Of a stretch of 64,000 bases of DNA, positions 27,441-40,000 are shown piece by piece. Source of the DNA: Paracyclopina nana (taxonomy: Eukaryota; Arthropoda; Copepoda; Cyclopoida; Cyclopettidae); the NCBI GenBank assembly GCA_019096065.1, contig JAGUCH010000001.1, positions 13,578,001-13,642,000 on the forward strand, given 5' to 3'. The position numbers were made by a program, and so were the translations under genes. Positions within the stretch are counted from its first letter, which is position 1. Each line of letters begins with the position of its first letter. Below the pieces are notes generated by a model, which was given only the letters and a program-made list of their open reading frames with translations, made no database searches and was not told the origin of the DNA.

Positions 27441-28048
27441 TCAGACTGATTTCCTACAGATATAATACGCAAATAATTATTAATTAACTTGAACGTGAAT
27501 ACCGATAAAAAACAGATTTCAAAATAAGTAGTAAATGGATTAAATACTGATTTAATATATATATGTATGGCAAATAAAATTTATTCCTACTACTGATAAA
27601 AATTTTACAGTAGTATATAAGTAGTACAACTGTCAAAACCTAATTTAATACTTTAATAATACTGACTTAAAAAATTAACAATATTAAAAAAAAATCAATT
27701 ATTTTTCTTTGCTTGATCCTAGCAACATGATATAAGTTGAAAAAAATTGGTTTCCTAAAAAATTAGAAGAGTCTGTCAAAGAGCCAAAATGACGCAAAAT
27801 CAAGTTTTAAAAAAAATCATATCTCTTATGTTTGAAATGATATTTAAGTAAAAATTACATTTTTGTCAACTTGGCGGTGGGTTCACTACATACGGCAGTG
27901 AAGTGAAAATCCCTGTATTTTGCTGAGATTTGGCGTGCGCTCGCATCTACCGTACAATAATGACTTTTTTTCGTCACATGTGAAGAAATAATATCCATTA
28001 TTGTACAGTTGGCAACTTGAGAGTTCCTTCTTCAATTTAAAAAAAGAC

Positions 28049-28116
28049 TTGACTGGGATTCGAGCCCGGGTCTTCTGTGTGAAAGGTCTGCACTATGCCA
28101 ATGTACTATCAGAACA
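28049..28116 (-). other. tRNA-Glu-like relic
   Basis: On the minus strand a TAGTACATTGG A-box-like word is followed by CCTTTCAC, an anticodon loop with UUC (glutamate), then GACCCGGGCTCGAATCCC, close to the T-arm of metazoan tRNA-Glu. The acceptor strands do not pair well, so it is a pseudogene or a SINE head rather than an active tRNA. Confidence 0.45.
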
Positions 28117-28496
28117 CACTTACTACCTCAATTAATCTGGCATATATTATTAATAATGTCTTAATTAAATTGATATTTTTTTAGCATTTAAAAGTACTTT
28201 TGAGACTTGCAACCTCACAAAGCTGGCAAAAATGTCAATTCTGTCCTAATTACTCATCCATTTAAGTTAAAGTTGCACGAAAAAGCGCCATCTATTGAAA
28301 TGACACCGCATTTAGCAATGATTGTTGAGATCTTGTGTTACTAACCTGTAGATGCGCGCGCGCGCGATTGACCGCAAAGTTTTACCTGCAAACGAGCTAT
28401 CGTTTTTAAGGCCAATTTAATTGATAAATTAATGAATTTTCAGCATTTAACAGTACTATTGGGACTTTTAACCCTCACGAAGCTGACAAAAATGTT

Positions 28497-28644
28497 AATA
28501 CTGTCCTGATGACTCGTCCATATAGGGTTTTTCGCTCATTCGTAGTAAAATTCCAGATCACTCGTGGCTTCGCCACTCGATGATCTTTCATTTGACTACT
28601 CATGAGCGAAAAACCCTATATGGACTCGTCATCAGGACAGTATT
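28497..28644. repeat. Compound palindrome, 43-bp arms
   Basis: Bases 28497-28539 and 28602-28644 are inverted copies differing at two positions. The spacer holds a second hairpin around GTGGCTTCGCCAC. The left arm is also a diverged direct copy of about 28185-28265, so this part of the large element was duplicated and inverted. Confidence 0.75.
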
Positions 28645-28770
28645 GTTACATTTCTGTATACTAAATACCATGGAGAATAAATATTTGAGAATATTTTTTA
28701 AAAATTAACACTTTTAATTTTCAGATCCGTTTACTACTGATAAACTACGGATCATTTGTTTGGTTGGGTA

Positions 28771-31700
28771 CAAACGCACATCTTTTAAGCTTTTCGCTTT
28801 GAATGGCGGGGACAGCATTTGAATGCTAATGGTCGCTGTGTCAAGGGAGATAAAGAGATTACATTAATCTTGTTTCGATAAAAGATTAAAGGCCCCACAG
28901 CTTGGTGAACGAAAGTTGCCATATCTGGCACATGAATAATATAAACAAAATGGCAGAAAATGGCAAAATCAAAAACTGCATGAGGGCTTTTCACCAAAAT
29001 CTCTCTACTTTTTAATTAAGTCAACTCAAAAATTAGATTGGACCTACTCGTTGCTCAGATAGAACTGTTGGCAATATTCTTAATTAAAAAACTAGCGAAG
29101 AAATCGTCTTCTTTCAACAGTAGCTTAATTGCACGAGAGTGAAGGAAAGAATGAACTTGTACAATAGGCTAGGAAGCAGTTGATGGAAAACTCGATTATT
29201 AAGTGATGCTAGCCTCCTTTTTGTGTGTGTTTGTGGCAGCCAAAAATGAGAGGGCTGCTAAAAATGACATTAAGGACTTCCTTGCGTTGTTGTTGCCAAA
29301 AGAAAGAAGGAAAGCCAAGGAGGAGTGCTGCTCAAAGTTGACGAAATCCAGCAGTGGAAATGATGTACCAACTGGGAAATTTAATTTGTCCAACAAGTTT
29401 GTGTGAACGGATCGTGCCTTGAAAACAAGAGGGAAACACATTATACTTCACGGGAATGCACCAAACTCACATGTCACTCCCAAAAATTAGAGTGAGAAAT
29501 TCAATTACCAGCTCACCTTTTTTCCTCTACCTAACATATCGCCACCTAACGTTAACCTAAGAGTCTATTTAGAAAAAAAATGGCTTTAAAACAGCACTTA
29601 ACAGTATTTGTTTGTTGTTTTAAGTTTTCGTGCTAAAATTATATATGGGTTGTTTTTTATATTTTTAGAAAGCCGCATATAGCCAACTAGTACAATTTTG
29701 AGAAAGCCTTTGGTAGCTGCAGTAGTCAAAATTACCGAGCACTCACACACTTGCACTATTTCAGGGCTCAAAATCACGCAATGCACTACTACAACGGAAA
29801 ATACGTGGTTAACACGGCGCATGCGAAATTCCGAGCTTGCTTTGTATACATTTCATTAATGAATTTCGTAATAATATGCGAACATGCAGCTCCACTCAAA
29901 ATTACACCCACCAAAATGGGATCCCCATAGTGCAGTAAAACACCAAAGAATTATCCAAGTTGTGCAATTATCATCTTGTCCCCGGGAGATTTTGCAAAAA
30001 TTAATTGTGGTACTAAGCTTTTTTGGTAGTCTGCCGCATACACATATAGTGCATTTTTGCCAAGTACCCACTGGATATTCCGGCATATTTGCATCGCAGG
30101 CATTGAAGCACTGCAGAATTTATGCCACAATTTAGCCACTGGCCAAAGGCTGGTCAAGGAGGAAATGGGGAGATGGAAACTCTTTCAGATTGCTCAATTG
30201 GCCATTCCATTTGAACAGAAATTGGAGGAGTGAAACAGCAAGCCAGGCCTTCACTTGAGATGGCCTTTAAATTAGGCCTGCCTCCTTTGGACTCATAGGA
30301 CAACAAATCTCAAAGGATTTCATGCTCCAAATGAGATAGATGCGCTTTACCTACTTTAGCACACTATTCTGGTCGCAATGCTTTTTCCCAATCCAAACAA
30401 TTTTTTTGAATAATGTGAACCAAACAGCAATATTTGTACTAAAGAATAATGACAAAAAATTCTTACCTGCATGAAAAGAAGATGCCTTTTCTTTTTTGCC
30501 ACCTTCTGATTAATTTGACTGTAGCCCTTCGTGGCCTCCGTACAGTGACGAATTGCAGTTTTCAAGAGCGAATGTTGAAAATTGGAATTCTTCAAGCATA
30601 TTCGGCTTCTCCCATGTTTCGCAATGCCTTGCAATTTCTGAAAAAGCACAATAAAGTGTGTAGAAACCATGCGTAAAATTTACAGCACCGAAAGATCTTA
30701 CCAGCGCCATTTTTTATCGAAATGGGCAAAAGTTTCGCCTGTCGGCTGCTGCTCAAACTCACAAAACAACAACTTTGCCATTTCACAAATTGTTGAGGGC
30801 CACGTCGCTGCTACTCAACGACCAGTTACGCAATAAATCAGCTAAAAATGCTTCCAGCGTTATTCGACTTTTTATTTGTATACAAAGAGGTCAAATCCAA
30901 CGTAAAAGAGCCAGAGTGCGAAATATTCAAGACATTACAATATTGGTGAGCTTGGCCGCTACTATGTCTTTAAAATCTCCATAAGAGGAGGATATTTGTG
31001 AAAAATGACATGGGCGACTGCCATAATATGGCCTACATCCGGAAAATCTTCAGAGGGGAGAAAAATATGAAAATGATGCGTTTGAGTAGTTTGACTGACA
31101 AAAGCCTTTGAATTCGCTTACTCATGCATTTTACTACTGTGTGTTATCCCCATAACAGATCTCGATGTAGTACGTTTGTACCTTCCAAAAGGACTTGGAC
31201 AAACAGCAGCTATGTGAGCTGTATTTTAAATTGATTGGAGTCTGGTGGTGACCTGCAATGTGGTAATTCGGCTTTACTGTGGTTTATCAAGTTGTCCATT
31301 TAATAGCCACGAACAATTTGACTGCAAAAGTCTTTTAAAGGGAATGACTACTTTTGCGCAACAACCAGCTGAGTAGTAAAGGTATCATCTGTATTTTTTC
31401 GGGCTTCTGGGACAACTTTCTTTTGGTGTCATATCATCCCATTGTTAAGTTAAAGCGCAGGGGCTCAACTGGTACCTACGTGTGTGTGCGTCGACCTAAG
31501 GTCCAAAGCTGCTATTTTTCACTTGGTTTGACAGTTCACCAACCTCATCATCATGACCCTGGGAGGTCATTGATCATACAACTTTTCTCGATATTGTCCA
31601 ACTACAATGGAAGCACATTTGTTCTTCTTTTTTCTCATTCCTCCTTCTTACGGCACCTCCGCGCAATTAATACGTAGTATCTCAGGTAATTTGTGGCAGT

Positions 31701-32261
31701 AAAAAACTCCTGTGCTCCGCCATTAATTTTTCTGCGAGGAATGACAAAATGAGGTGAAAGCTCAGCTATGTTTCTTAGGGAGAAAAAATAGAAGAAAGCC
31801 ATTGCTTAAAAATGGTTTTTCTTGGCTTGAAGACTTTATTACAACGAAAGCTTTTATTTCTTCTCTCTTTTTTGCCAATGCTCAAATGCAGTTTCTTGAG
31901 ATGGATCCATAAAAGTACTACATTTTGCGCAAAATAGGCTCGCAGACAAATTCTCGAGCCATAATGCATTCTTTAAGCAGTACATTCGATAACAGTAGCA
32001 TATAAAGGTGGGTGGAACATCATCAGGTGAATGTAATTCGCTTGAAAATGAAGAAAGCCCCAGTGCCTGTAACCGCGTTATAGTAATTGGCAATCTATGT
32101 GCTCCCAGTATTATTAGTATACACTGAGGAGGACCGGAGAATCTTCTTCATATTCATAATGGCGGGGAGTGTAGTAACCTATTTATTTCCGCCTCCGGAA
32201 ATTACGTTTTGCCTTCCAGAAAAGTGAAACTATATATGACTTCTATTTTGTTGATTTGCAG
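28771..32261. other. Gene-free stretch upstream of the KH exons
   Basis: The missing 5' exon of the KH gene should end with a phase-1 donor whose last codon is completed by AA. I searched for an ATG-initiated, donor-ended frame of QUA1 character and found none. Frames such as 30356-30670 and 31354-31677 look random. Confidence 0.45.
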
Positions 32262-34458
32262 AAATTGCTCGAATTCAATCTGGAGGAAAGCCACCGGGGA
32301 GAGACAGCAAATTTGTGGACATTTACCATGAAAAGCCAATCCGATTGACTGTGAGAGCTTTAGTGCCCGTCAAAGAGCATCCAAAGGTATTACAGCCACC
32401 TTCTTTTGTTTCCTTGCCATAAAAATGGAAATAACTGAAAAAAGCAATGCTGAGTTGCACATTTCAATGTAGGCAAAATGTGAATAATAGCAGAAGTGGT
32501 GGCTCAGCCACAAAAAGGCAATCTACCATTAGTCCCACTCATCAATCACTCGGTTAACTTTTTCCAGTTCAACTTTGTTGGAAAGCTCCTGGGTCCCAAG
32601 GGAAACTCGATGAAGCGACTGCAAGAAGACACATTGACAAAAATGGCCGTTCTTGGCCGGGGCTCAATGCGAAACAAACAGCAGGTCAGACAGACCATCA
32701 TATTCATAATTGTCAGTCGACGATAAATTTTGATTAATTGCCAAACTCAGGAAGAAGATCTCCGCAAATCCAGTGATCCCAAGTATCAGCACCTCAATGA
32801 CGAACTGCACGTGGAAATAACTGCATTTGCTCCACCATCTGAGGCTCACGCCAGAATTGCATATGCTCTTACTGAAGTAAGCAAAAACTAGCTAGGAGCT
32901 CAAGGGGAAAGGGAGCTGCAGGCCAAAGTTATTCTACTGTAGCAAAAACAGCATAGGGCACGCACCGTGTTGCTATAAGGCAAATTTCAGCATATATCAT
33001 CATGAATGCAGCCATGATCCTCTTATTTGCTGATATGATCTCCTCATTTTTGATGAAAATGATGACGAACGTTGCTACTTAACAGGTCCGGAAATACTTG
33101 ATCCCAGACTCCAATGACGAGATCAGGCAGGAGCAAATGCGCGAAATGGAGCTGTTGAACACGACCAAAACCTCACCCCCGCAAGGAGTGCAAGCCATGG
33201 TAACAAACACCGATGGCCACGATGAAATGGCCAGTGACGAAACTGGCAGCAATTCTCCCCCGGGCTCATCCCCATCTCCGCCATCTTCAACAGTCATCGC
33301 GATGCGTGGCATCAATGGCAACAACTCCGGAAGCCAAGTCGTGGCCTCCAACGGAGGCCGGCAAAGATACCATCTAAGTAATCAAGGTAATGAATGCTTA
33401 ATTACTTTCATCCCAGCAGAGCTAGACTTTTCCGCATACGTGCGTCGTACGTAGCTTGCTATAATGTGCTTTTTGTCCCTGACACTTGAACTTGCGGGCG
33501 TGTGTCTAAACTTTTTTAACAAAGAATTTCCTCCATTTGGTAGCTTCGAGGCATTAATTGCATTTTTCGCTGTTTTCTCCTAGGGAATGTGCAACAACAT
33601 GTTCGCAATGGTAGCAACAGCAACAAATATTTGCGAGGTCATTTGTACACCTCTGGCTCGGGAGGCGGTCAGAATGCGATACAGGTTCAACAATCCCAGC
33701 AAACCTCCTCGTCCTCTTCTTCTGCGAGGCCGAGCTCGAGCAAAGTGCGAGTCTTGAGCATTCTCGACAAGATTCGATCGAACACGACGCAGGAATACGT
33801 CACCACGAGGCCGGCAATGTCCTCTGGAGCACAGACGATTCAGACCAGCGCACATCACGAGCCACTCATAGACGCCATCAACCTGGTAGAAGATAATGGG
33901 TGAGCCAACATAATGATACTAGTAGATTAAATTGAACGAGGATCCGTCACGTCACTTCATTGCCTCCTTTTCGTGTGATTGAACAGAAGCAATACGCTCC
34001 ATGGGAATGTAGGCATTCTTCTACCAGCATGTAGAAGTATCCTCTTCAAGCATGATTCTTTATGGCATGAGAGGAATTTTTTAGGCTGGCAAGGACAAGT
34101 GGATGCTCAACTTTTCGGTGGAAAAGGGAATCAAATAGTATGCAAAACTCGTAACACGCAGAGCTAGGAGAAGCATATAGCGCAAGTTTCCCGCTCCTCC
34201 TACCAATGCGCGCTGCTGACTGCATGGTGTCAAAAAAGAAATTTGACATCAAAGGAGGTGAATTTTAATCTCGTCATTTTTACAGGTTCACCTTTGAAGA
34301 TTATGAGCCCAACGCAGTGGCCAGCATGAAAGGTGACGATGACCGCGACTGGCCTTTATGGCTCCATCTAATTTTACTATCGTGCAGGTTTCAAATCGAC
34401 GACGTTGGACCGTGGACGATATCGCATGCATATTGCACCCTACTCGCGACCAAAATGA
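32262..34458 (+). CDS. KHDRBS: STAR/KH RNA-binding protein, Sam68 (KHDRBS)/qkr58E type, 5' end missing
   Basis: Exons: 32262-32386, 32568-32684, 32751-32876, 33086-33386, 33584-33899, 34286-34332, 34388-34458. All junctions are GT-AG and in phase, giving 367 residues. The first three exons encode a KH domain with [30 protein letters not shown] and [20 protein letters not shown], then the Sam68-type extension [18 protein letters not shown]. Known members bind U/A-rich RNA and regulate splicing in the nucleus. The rest is Ser/Gln/Gly-rich, and the end, [14 protein letters not shown], recalls the Arg/Tyr-rich tail of Sam68-like proteins. The first exon seen starts inside a codon before IARIQSGGK, so the QUA1 dimerisation part lies upstream and unfound. 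The last intron is only 55 bp. Confidence 0.93.
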
Positions 34459-34612
34459 GCAAGATTTTTTGAGATTCACTTTCCAAACGAGCGCGTTTCC
34501 TTCCCCCTTGTTCGCGACTACTACATATATACCTACGGAAAAAGAAGTCAACCACGCAGCTACGCACTGAAGAATGAATGAATGGAAATAGATTTGATTT
34601 GAGACATTTAAT

Positions 34613-34618
34613 AATAAA
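34613..34618 (+). terminator. Poly(A) signal AATAAA of the KH gene
   Basis: AATAAA lies 155 bp after the KH stop codon. Further AATAAA words near 34776 and 34793 could be alternative sites. Confidence 0.6.
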
Positions 34619-34619
34619 G

Positions 34620-35480
34620 TTGCTCTATGTATTCCTATGTAAAGAAACCCCTCACCGTTCTGCTAGAAGCCAAGAAGACCAGCACGACGCGACAACGTAC
34701 AAATATGGTAAAAAACACACACACCTCGTAGCTACGACGCAGTGAGGCTCTCAGACACATCTATACCACCACCAAAATAAAAACACCTACCTAAATAAAG
34801 TTGATCAAACACAAGTACTGCTGACAGCCGCCATTAAATTTTTGGATCTTGTGCTATGTTACTCTACTTCTTTTCCATCTCTTAAACATTTGTGTTGTAA
34901 ACTCACCAAATCTAAATAAATCAACCAGTCTTGCTCCCAACCGGATCTCTAAAAAGCCAACGACAAGGGAATTTGATAAAAGCCATAAAAGACTCTCGAT
35001 CATAAATCACCATTATAAACCTCGATGTTGCTTTCAGCTCTGACCCAATAGAAATTGCTGACGTTAACTGCTTATTAGTTCCCTAGTTTAGTCTTTCATC
35101 ATCGTCTCATTTGCAAATCATTTCTAAAATGATTTGAAACGCAATGAAGGCTATTTCAAAGAAGCATCCCCGCCAGCGGAAAGCTCTTTTGAACTTCTCG
35201 CAACCTTTCGCCAAAATTGGATAATTTTCCTGAGGATGGCATTATAAGAGGAAGATAAACCCGGTCATTTTTATGGTAAATTGAACATCATCTCGCTCAT
35301 TCGGATATCAAACTAGAATTAAGCCACGTAAAACGGAGCCAGATTACGTAACTAGCGCATTACTGCACTGGAAGCCGCAAGGAAAGAAGCGCGCATCTTT
35401 GACACTATGCTAGCACGTGCATTATATGAGTCGGACGGCCAATGCTCAATCAATTGACGGCCTAGAAAAAAGGGTATCAA
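34620..35480. other. Intergenic DNA after the KH gene
   Basis: AT-rich, with further AATAAA words but no coding frame of note. Confidence 0.5.
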
Positions 35481-36900
35481 AGAGGCCCGTGGCTCAGCCG
35501 TTAGATGCAGCTCAGCTTATGGAGCGTTACGGAGACGAAGAAAGCTGAGCTGAATGGCAGCCAGACGCACAGGCGGACACTGCGCGCTGATTGGCCCATT
35601 TCGGGTGAAGGCCACACTGGGGCCTCATTGGCTGCTGCGTCGAGGGGGCCACGTTGGCCGCCATCTTGCAAAATAACCGAGGGCTAGTTCCCCCTCGATG
35701 CTGGCAACTTTCATAGCGACTCCCGAATTGAATCATGTCATCCGAGCTTGCCATCATTACACTTAAAAAATTCTTGAAATAAAGGCTTGTAAGGATGAAG
35801 CATCTTAATTCTTAAGCATAAATGAAGAAGGAATTCAATTTCCCTAAATACATCCATCAGGTATGGAGGCAGTAAGATCGACTGGCGTGCGTGCCGTTAA
35901 TATACCTTAATACCGTTGAAATTGTACTTTTAACAAGTTACTCGTCGTCCCTATGAAATGTAGACGAAGCAGCCTTTTGTGCAGTCACGTGATCCTCTCT
36001 CGCTCGAACCAACGCTTCCCCTCACTCTCACTTGAGCGCGCGCCACTCATCCACAGGCCACATTTCGACTGAAAAGGCCGCTTCGGCCGGACTCCGGGTC
36101 TGGTTGGACAGTTTTAAGGCGGATTCCCGTAGCCTCGCATTTTGGCGCCATGGCAAAGTAATTTGCTTGCAGTTTGTAGATGAGCCAACATTCCATTTCC
36201 TAAATTACGACTTGGCTTCATGAGGAGACGCGATGACTCAAAATCTTTTAAGATGAATGCAAAGCAATCGTTTTCAATTGCCATATTCCAAATGCAGCTC
36301 ATCGTCCTCTAGTTGTAACGGTAGTAGAAAAGCTGTGTTTTCCGCCTTGCATTTGCCGATGAAAAGGTCCATTTCATCGGAGTAAGTCTGATCGATGAGT
36401 GGATGATTAATGGGATTCGAGACTTGTTGCAAATGTGGAATGGACGTCAACAAAGCTCGTTCTTCTTTTCGACGCATCAATCGTGCGGCCGCGGCGCGGA
36501 CTCGTCATTCTAAGTAGTTGTCGGTGCTCACCACCAACACCACGGACCTCATCGGCGTCCACAAATCCGAATTTTGCCGGATTTTCGAATCGCAACAAGG
36601 CCAAAATCGAGAGGAAGTGAAGCGGCCTCAAGGCGAACCCGACCCAGTCCTTTTCGGCCTCGAGGCCCACATCTTGGTGAGTGGGACGGCGACTAAGGTC
36701 GACCGTGGCTTTTTGGGGAGCGGGAAAGGAGCGCCGGGAGCGGAGCGCCGCTTGCCGGACTTGCATCGACAACTCGAGTCGACCTTAATTTCCGCCATTA
36801 CATTAACATCGACGACTCGTGCTGCAGCGGCCGCCAACTGACGCCGGCTTAACCTCGGATGCTTCGTTTTGCAGACACTCTGTAGACTTGCATAAAATTC
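35481..36900. promoter_or_regulatory. GC-richer promoter-like region upstream of MEP-1
   Basis: CpG density and GC content rise clearly here. Seen are two inverted CCAAT boxes (TGATTGGCCC about 35588, CATTGGCTGC about 35626) and a perfect YY1/Pho-type site, GCCGCCATCTTG (about 35657). A second GC-rich block at 36430-36850 could be a 5'-UTR exon, because an acceptor (CTTTTCAG) stands just before the MEP-1 start. The frames in this region (up to 121 residues, overlapping on both strands) are compositional and carry no domain. Confidence 0.4.
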
Positions 36901-37090
36901 AAGCAGCCTCGCAATCATGGTTCTTTGTTCGGGTGTATGTTTTTTTTTCGGCCCAAAAAATTAAAACGCTGACGTATTGTTTACGAGCAGTATTCGTCGC
37001 GTTCATTTGACGATATATTTTTATTTGTTTACCTCTAGCTAATTTCGCAACTTTTCAGGTATACTCATAATTAAGAGAAGCAGTGGAAGC

Positions 37091-40000
37091 ATGGCGGACG
37101 AGGCTCACGATGCCGAAGTGCAGCAAGAGGCTACAAAAAATGTGCCGAAACAAGCAAGCAGTGACAGCAGTGCCGCAGCGGTGACAGCTGAAGACGTGTC
37201 GCGTCTCAAGGAAAAGTTGGTTGTTAATGGAGACTCGGGCAATGGTAACGCAATGACCACTAACGAAAACTCCATGGACTCCAATGTTAGCAACAATGGC
37301 CACGACGGAGACACGACTTCTAACGGCTGCTCAGTGTCGGGTCCTTCTTCGCCGAAAAACAACAAGCCTCAGGTCGTCAGTCTCGACGATGACGACCTGG
37401 AGAATCCCGACGATGAGGAGGAGGAGGAAGAGGACATCATGGACGAGGAAGATGGGAGCAACGATGAAGAGGAGAGTCAGGATGACGAGGACATTCAAGA
37501 GGTGAAGGACGATGAGAGCAGTGACTCTGACGTCATGGAAGTCGACGCTGAAGACCCCTTATCGGCCACTTCTCCAGTTCTGTCCAAGACGTCGTCCTCT
37601 CTCACATCCACTGAAGTGCGAAAGCCGCAAGTCGTCACCATAGACGATCCCAAAGCGCTGCAAGCGCTGGCATCATCGGCTAGATCTAAGGTCCAAGCAG
37701 ACAAGGACAAGGTCACCTTGATTGACACCAGTGCCATTCTGGCAGGACGAGCTACCTCAGGTGTCACCATCACACCAGCCAGGCCAAAGTCTTCTGTCAG
37801 CCCCAGTTTACCAAGCAGCTTAACGTCGTCGCTGGCCAGCTCTGGCGTGACCATCAGCTCGAAAAATACGCCTGTCTCCTCGTTTGTGTACGACTCAAAA
37901 GGCCAACTGCAAGACCCCAATCTGACGGACGATACTATTGTGATAGAGGCACCGTCCTTTATCGTTCCCTATGTGTATGAAAAGCCTCCTATGGAAAAAT
38001 TCGAGGCTTTTAAGGCTGAAATAAAGAAGCTCATGGCAGAGCTGAAGGCCAAGGCTGAAGAAGAGGCCAAAGATGCTGGGACTGAGGAGGAGGAAGACGA
38101 GAAAAAGAAGAAAAAGAAAAAGAAGCGGAGGAAGCAAAAGGAAAAGAGTAAGAAGAATGATGATGAAGAGGACAACGGTGACTTGGAGGACGACGACGAT
38201 TATGAGGAGGACGACGAGGATGATTCCGATGACGATTCTGACATTGTCGAGCTCGCCAAACGGGCCTCGTCCCCCGACCTTCCTCCCGTGAAGAAGCCCA
38301 ACGATAACTACTTCGAGTCCTCTTTGGGCAAGTTCGTCAGCGACTTGGGCATGAATATGGTGCAAGAAGCCGTACAGCAGGACTTGCTTCGTCAACAGCA
38401 GCGCAAGGCCAAAAAGGACAAGAGTGCAGCAGTCATGCATGCCATCATCTCATTGAAGAAGAACATTGAGCAGAGTAAGGAGAACAACGCGGTCTTCCAC
38501 TCAGAGCTGAAGAAGTGCAAGCTTTGCTCGTTCCGCACTGAATCGCAGCTCGTTATGGACCAACATCTTGAGACACCTCACATGCGACACGGTCTCTACA
38601 GGTATAAATTATTGAGGATTTAGCCAATATTTGATTCTTCCCAACGCTGGGTCATACAAGGCACAATGCGAGCATCGATTTGCAAAATTATCCATTTTTC
38701 AGGTGCAACCACTGCCACTACGAGACGAAACATGCCCAAGAGGTGCTTGGACACATGCTAAGCTTCCACAATGTGAGGGCAAAGCTGGAGCGTGCACCAG
38801 CCCTTCACCAATGCCCTCAATGTCCCTTTGAGGATATGATGAAAGGAAAACTAACGCGTCACAAAGTGGGCTGCGACAAGAGGTTCCGGCCCGAGCGCAA
38901 TCAGGAGCCCGCCCACGACTGGGAGCCTCCAGCGAAAATTGCCAAGCCCCCAACTGCCCAAGTTCGCCCTGGGGTCAGCGTGCTGAACGCTCAAGGAAGG
39001 CCGATCGGGCAAAACTTTGCCGGAGTTCGCGGGGCTCTGCAGCAATTCAATCAGCAGCCAGGAAGGGCCAATCCCTACTCGAATATGCCTTCCTTGCAAT
39101 TCGGTCCGGCCGGAAGAGTGAGGCCTAACTTCAGCAAGCCTTTTGTGCCCTTTAATCAAAGGCAGCAACAGGGCTTGAGTGCGTATGCGCAGGCAGGACG
39201 ATTGGCAGGAAATCCATCAGTTACCATCCAGGTACTAAATTTTTCCTTCATACATTATTATTGTTACATATGGTACGCTAGCAGTGAGGGTCCCCGCGCT
39301 GTAGTTTTTGGGAAGTAAGATAGTGACTCAGCAAGTCGTAGTGGGCTAGCGAGCGTTTGTTGTACACCCTGTACTCCTCGAAGTCGCGGCCATGTTGGAT
39401 TTGTCCAACCTGGCGTGAGAGCGCGCCGCTTTCTTCTTCCCTATGGATCGTCGGGTCTGGTTGACGCTAGCGACCCCTAACGCATAGAGCTCGTACCATG
39501 CGTAGAAATCGCACTACATGCTATGCGAACCAATGCGCTAATATTGACTTACTTGCAGAGCATTTCAAAGACATCCTCGCTCAAGTCAAACAATCCGAGC
39601 ATCTCAATAACGCCAGTACCCGGAGGCCGCACGTCCTCCTCGGCTGCGGCCTCGGTCGGCGGGCTGAAGCCCGGGGCACCCGGCGGCGGCAAGGACAATT
39701 TTATCATTTGCGAAATCTGTGATGGCTACATCCGTGACCTCGACCAGCTCCGGAATCACATGCAGTTTGTTCACAAAGTGAAAATCCACCCCAAAATGAT
39801 CTACAACCGGCCTCCGCTCAACTGCCAAAAGTGTCAGTTCCGATTTTTCACCGACCAAGGCCTCGAACGGCATCTTTTGGGCTCTCACGGCCTCGTGACT
39901 GCCAGCATGCAAGACTTGGCCAACAAGGGCCAGGACCAAGGTCGTTGTCCGGTCTGTGGCAAAATGTTCCATTGGAAGCTACTCAACCACGTGGCCAAAG

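Larger units (their letters stand above)
25867..28770. mobile_element. 2.9-kb TIR element with TACTGATTTA-type repeats
   Basis: The ends TACCCAACCAAACAAA (from 25867) and TTTGTTTGGTTGGGTA (ending about 28769) are inverted. Inward of each end are many TACTGATTTA/TTACTACTG-type words. The body carries a roughly 110-bp duplication (26270-26460), a 170-bp tandem array (26900-27440), a degenerate tRNA-Glu-like stretch and a compound palindrome. There is no transposase frame, so it is non-autonomous. Its superfamily is not clear to me. Confidence 0.5.

Noticed and set aside
28497..28644. Hammerhead ribozyme (CTGATGA and GAAA words present)
   Set aside because: The required stems between the two core words do not form with proper length; the words fall in the palindrome arms by chance.
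35484..35560. tRNA-like stretch starting GTGGCTCAGCC
   Set aside because: No B box or T arm at the expected distance; only a short hairpin (CAGCTCAGCTT/AAGCTGAGCTG) is real.
36407..36918. Overlapping frames of 96-121 residues in a GC-rich block
   Set aside because: Open only because GC-rich DNA has few stops; the two strands are both open and neither shows a domain. More likely a 5'-UTR exon or promoter.
37895..38440. 181-residue antisense frame rich in hydrophobic residues
   Set aside because: It is the antisense shadow of the acidic and lysine-rich repeats of MEP-1.
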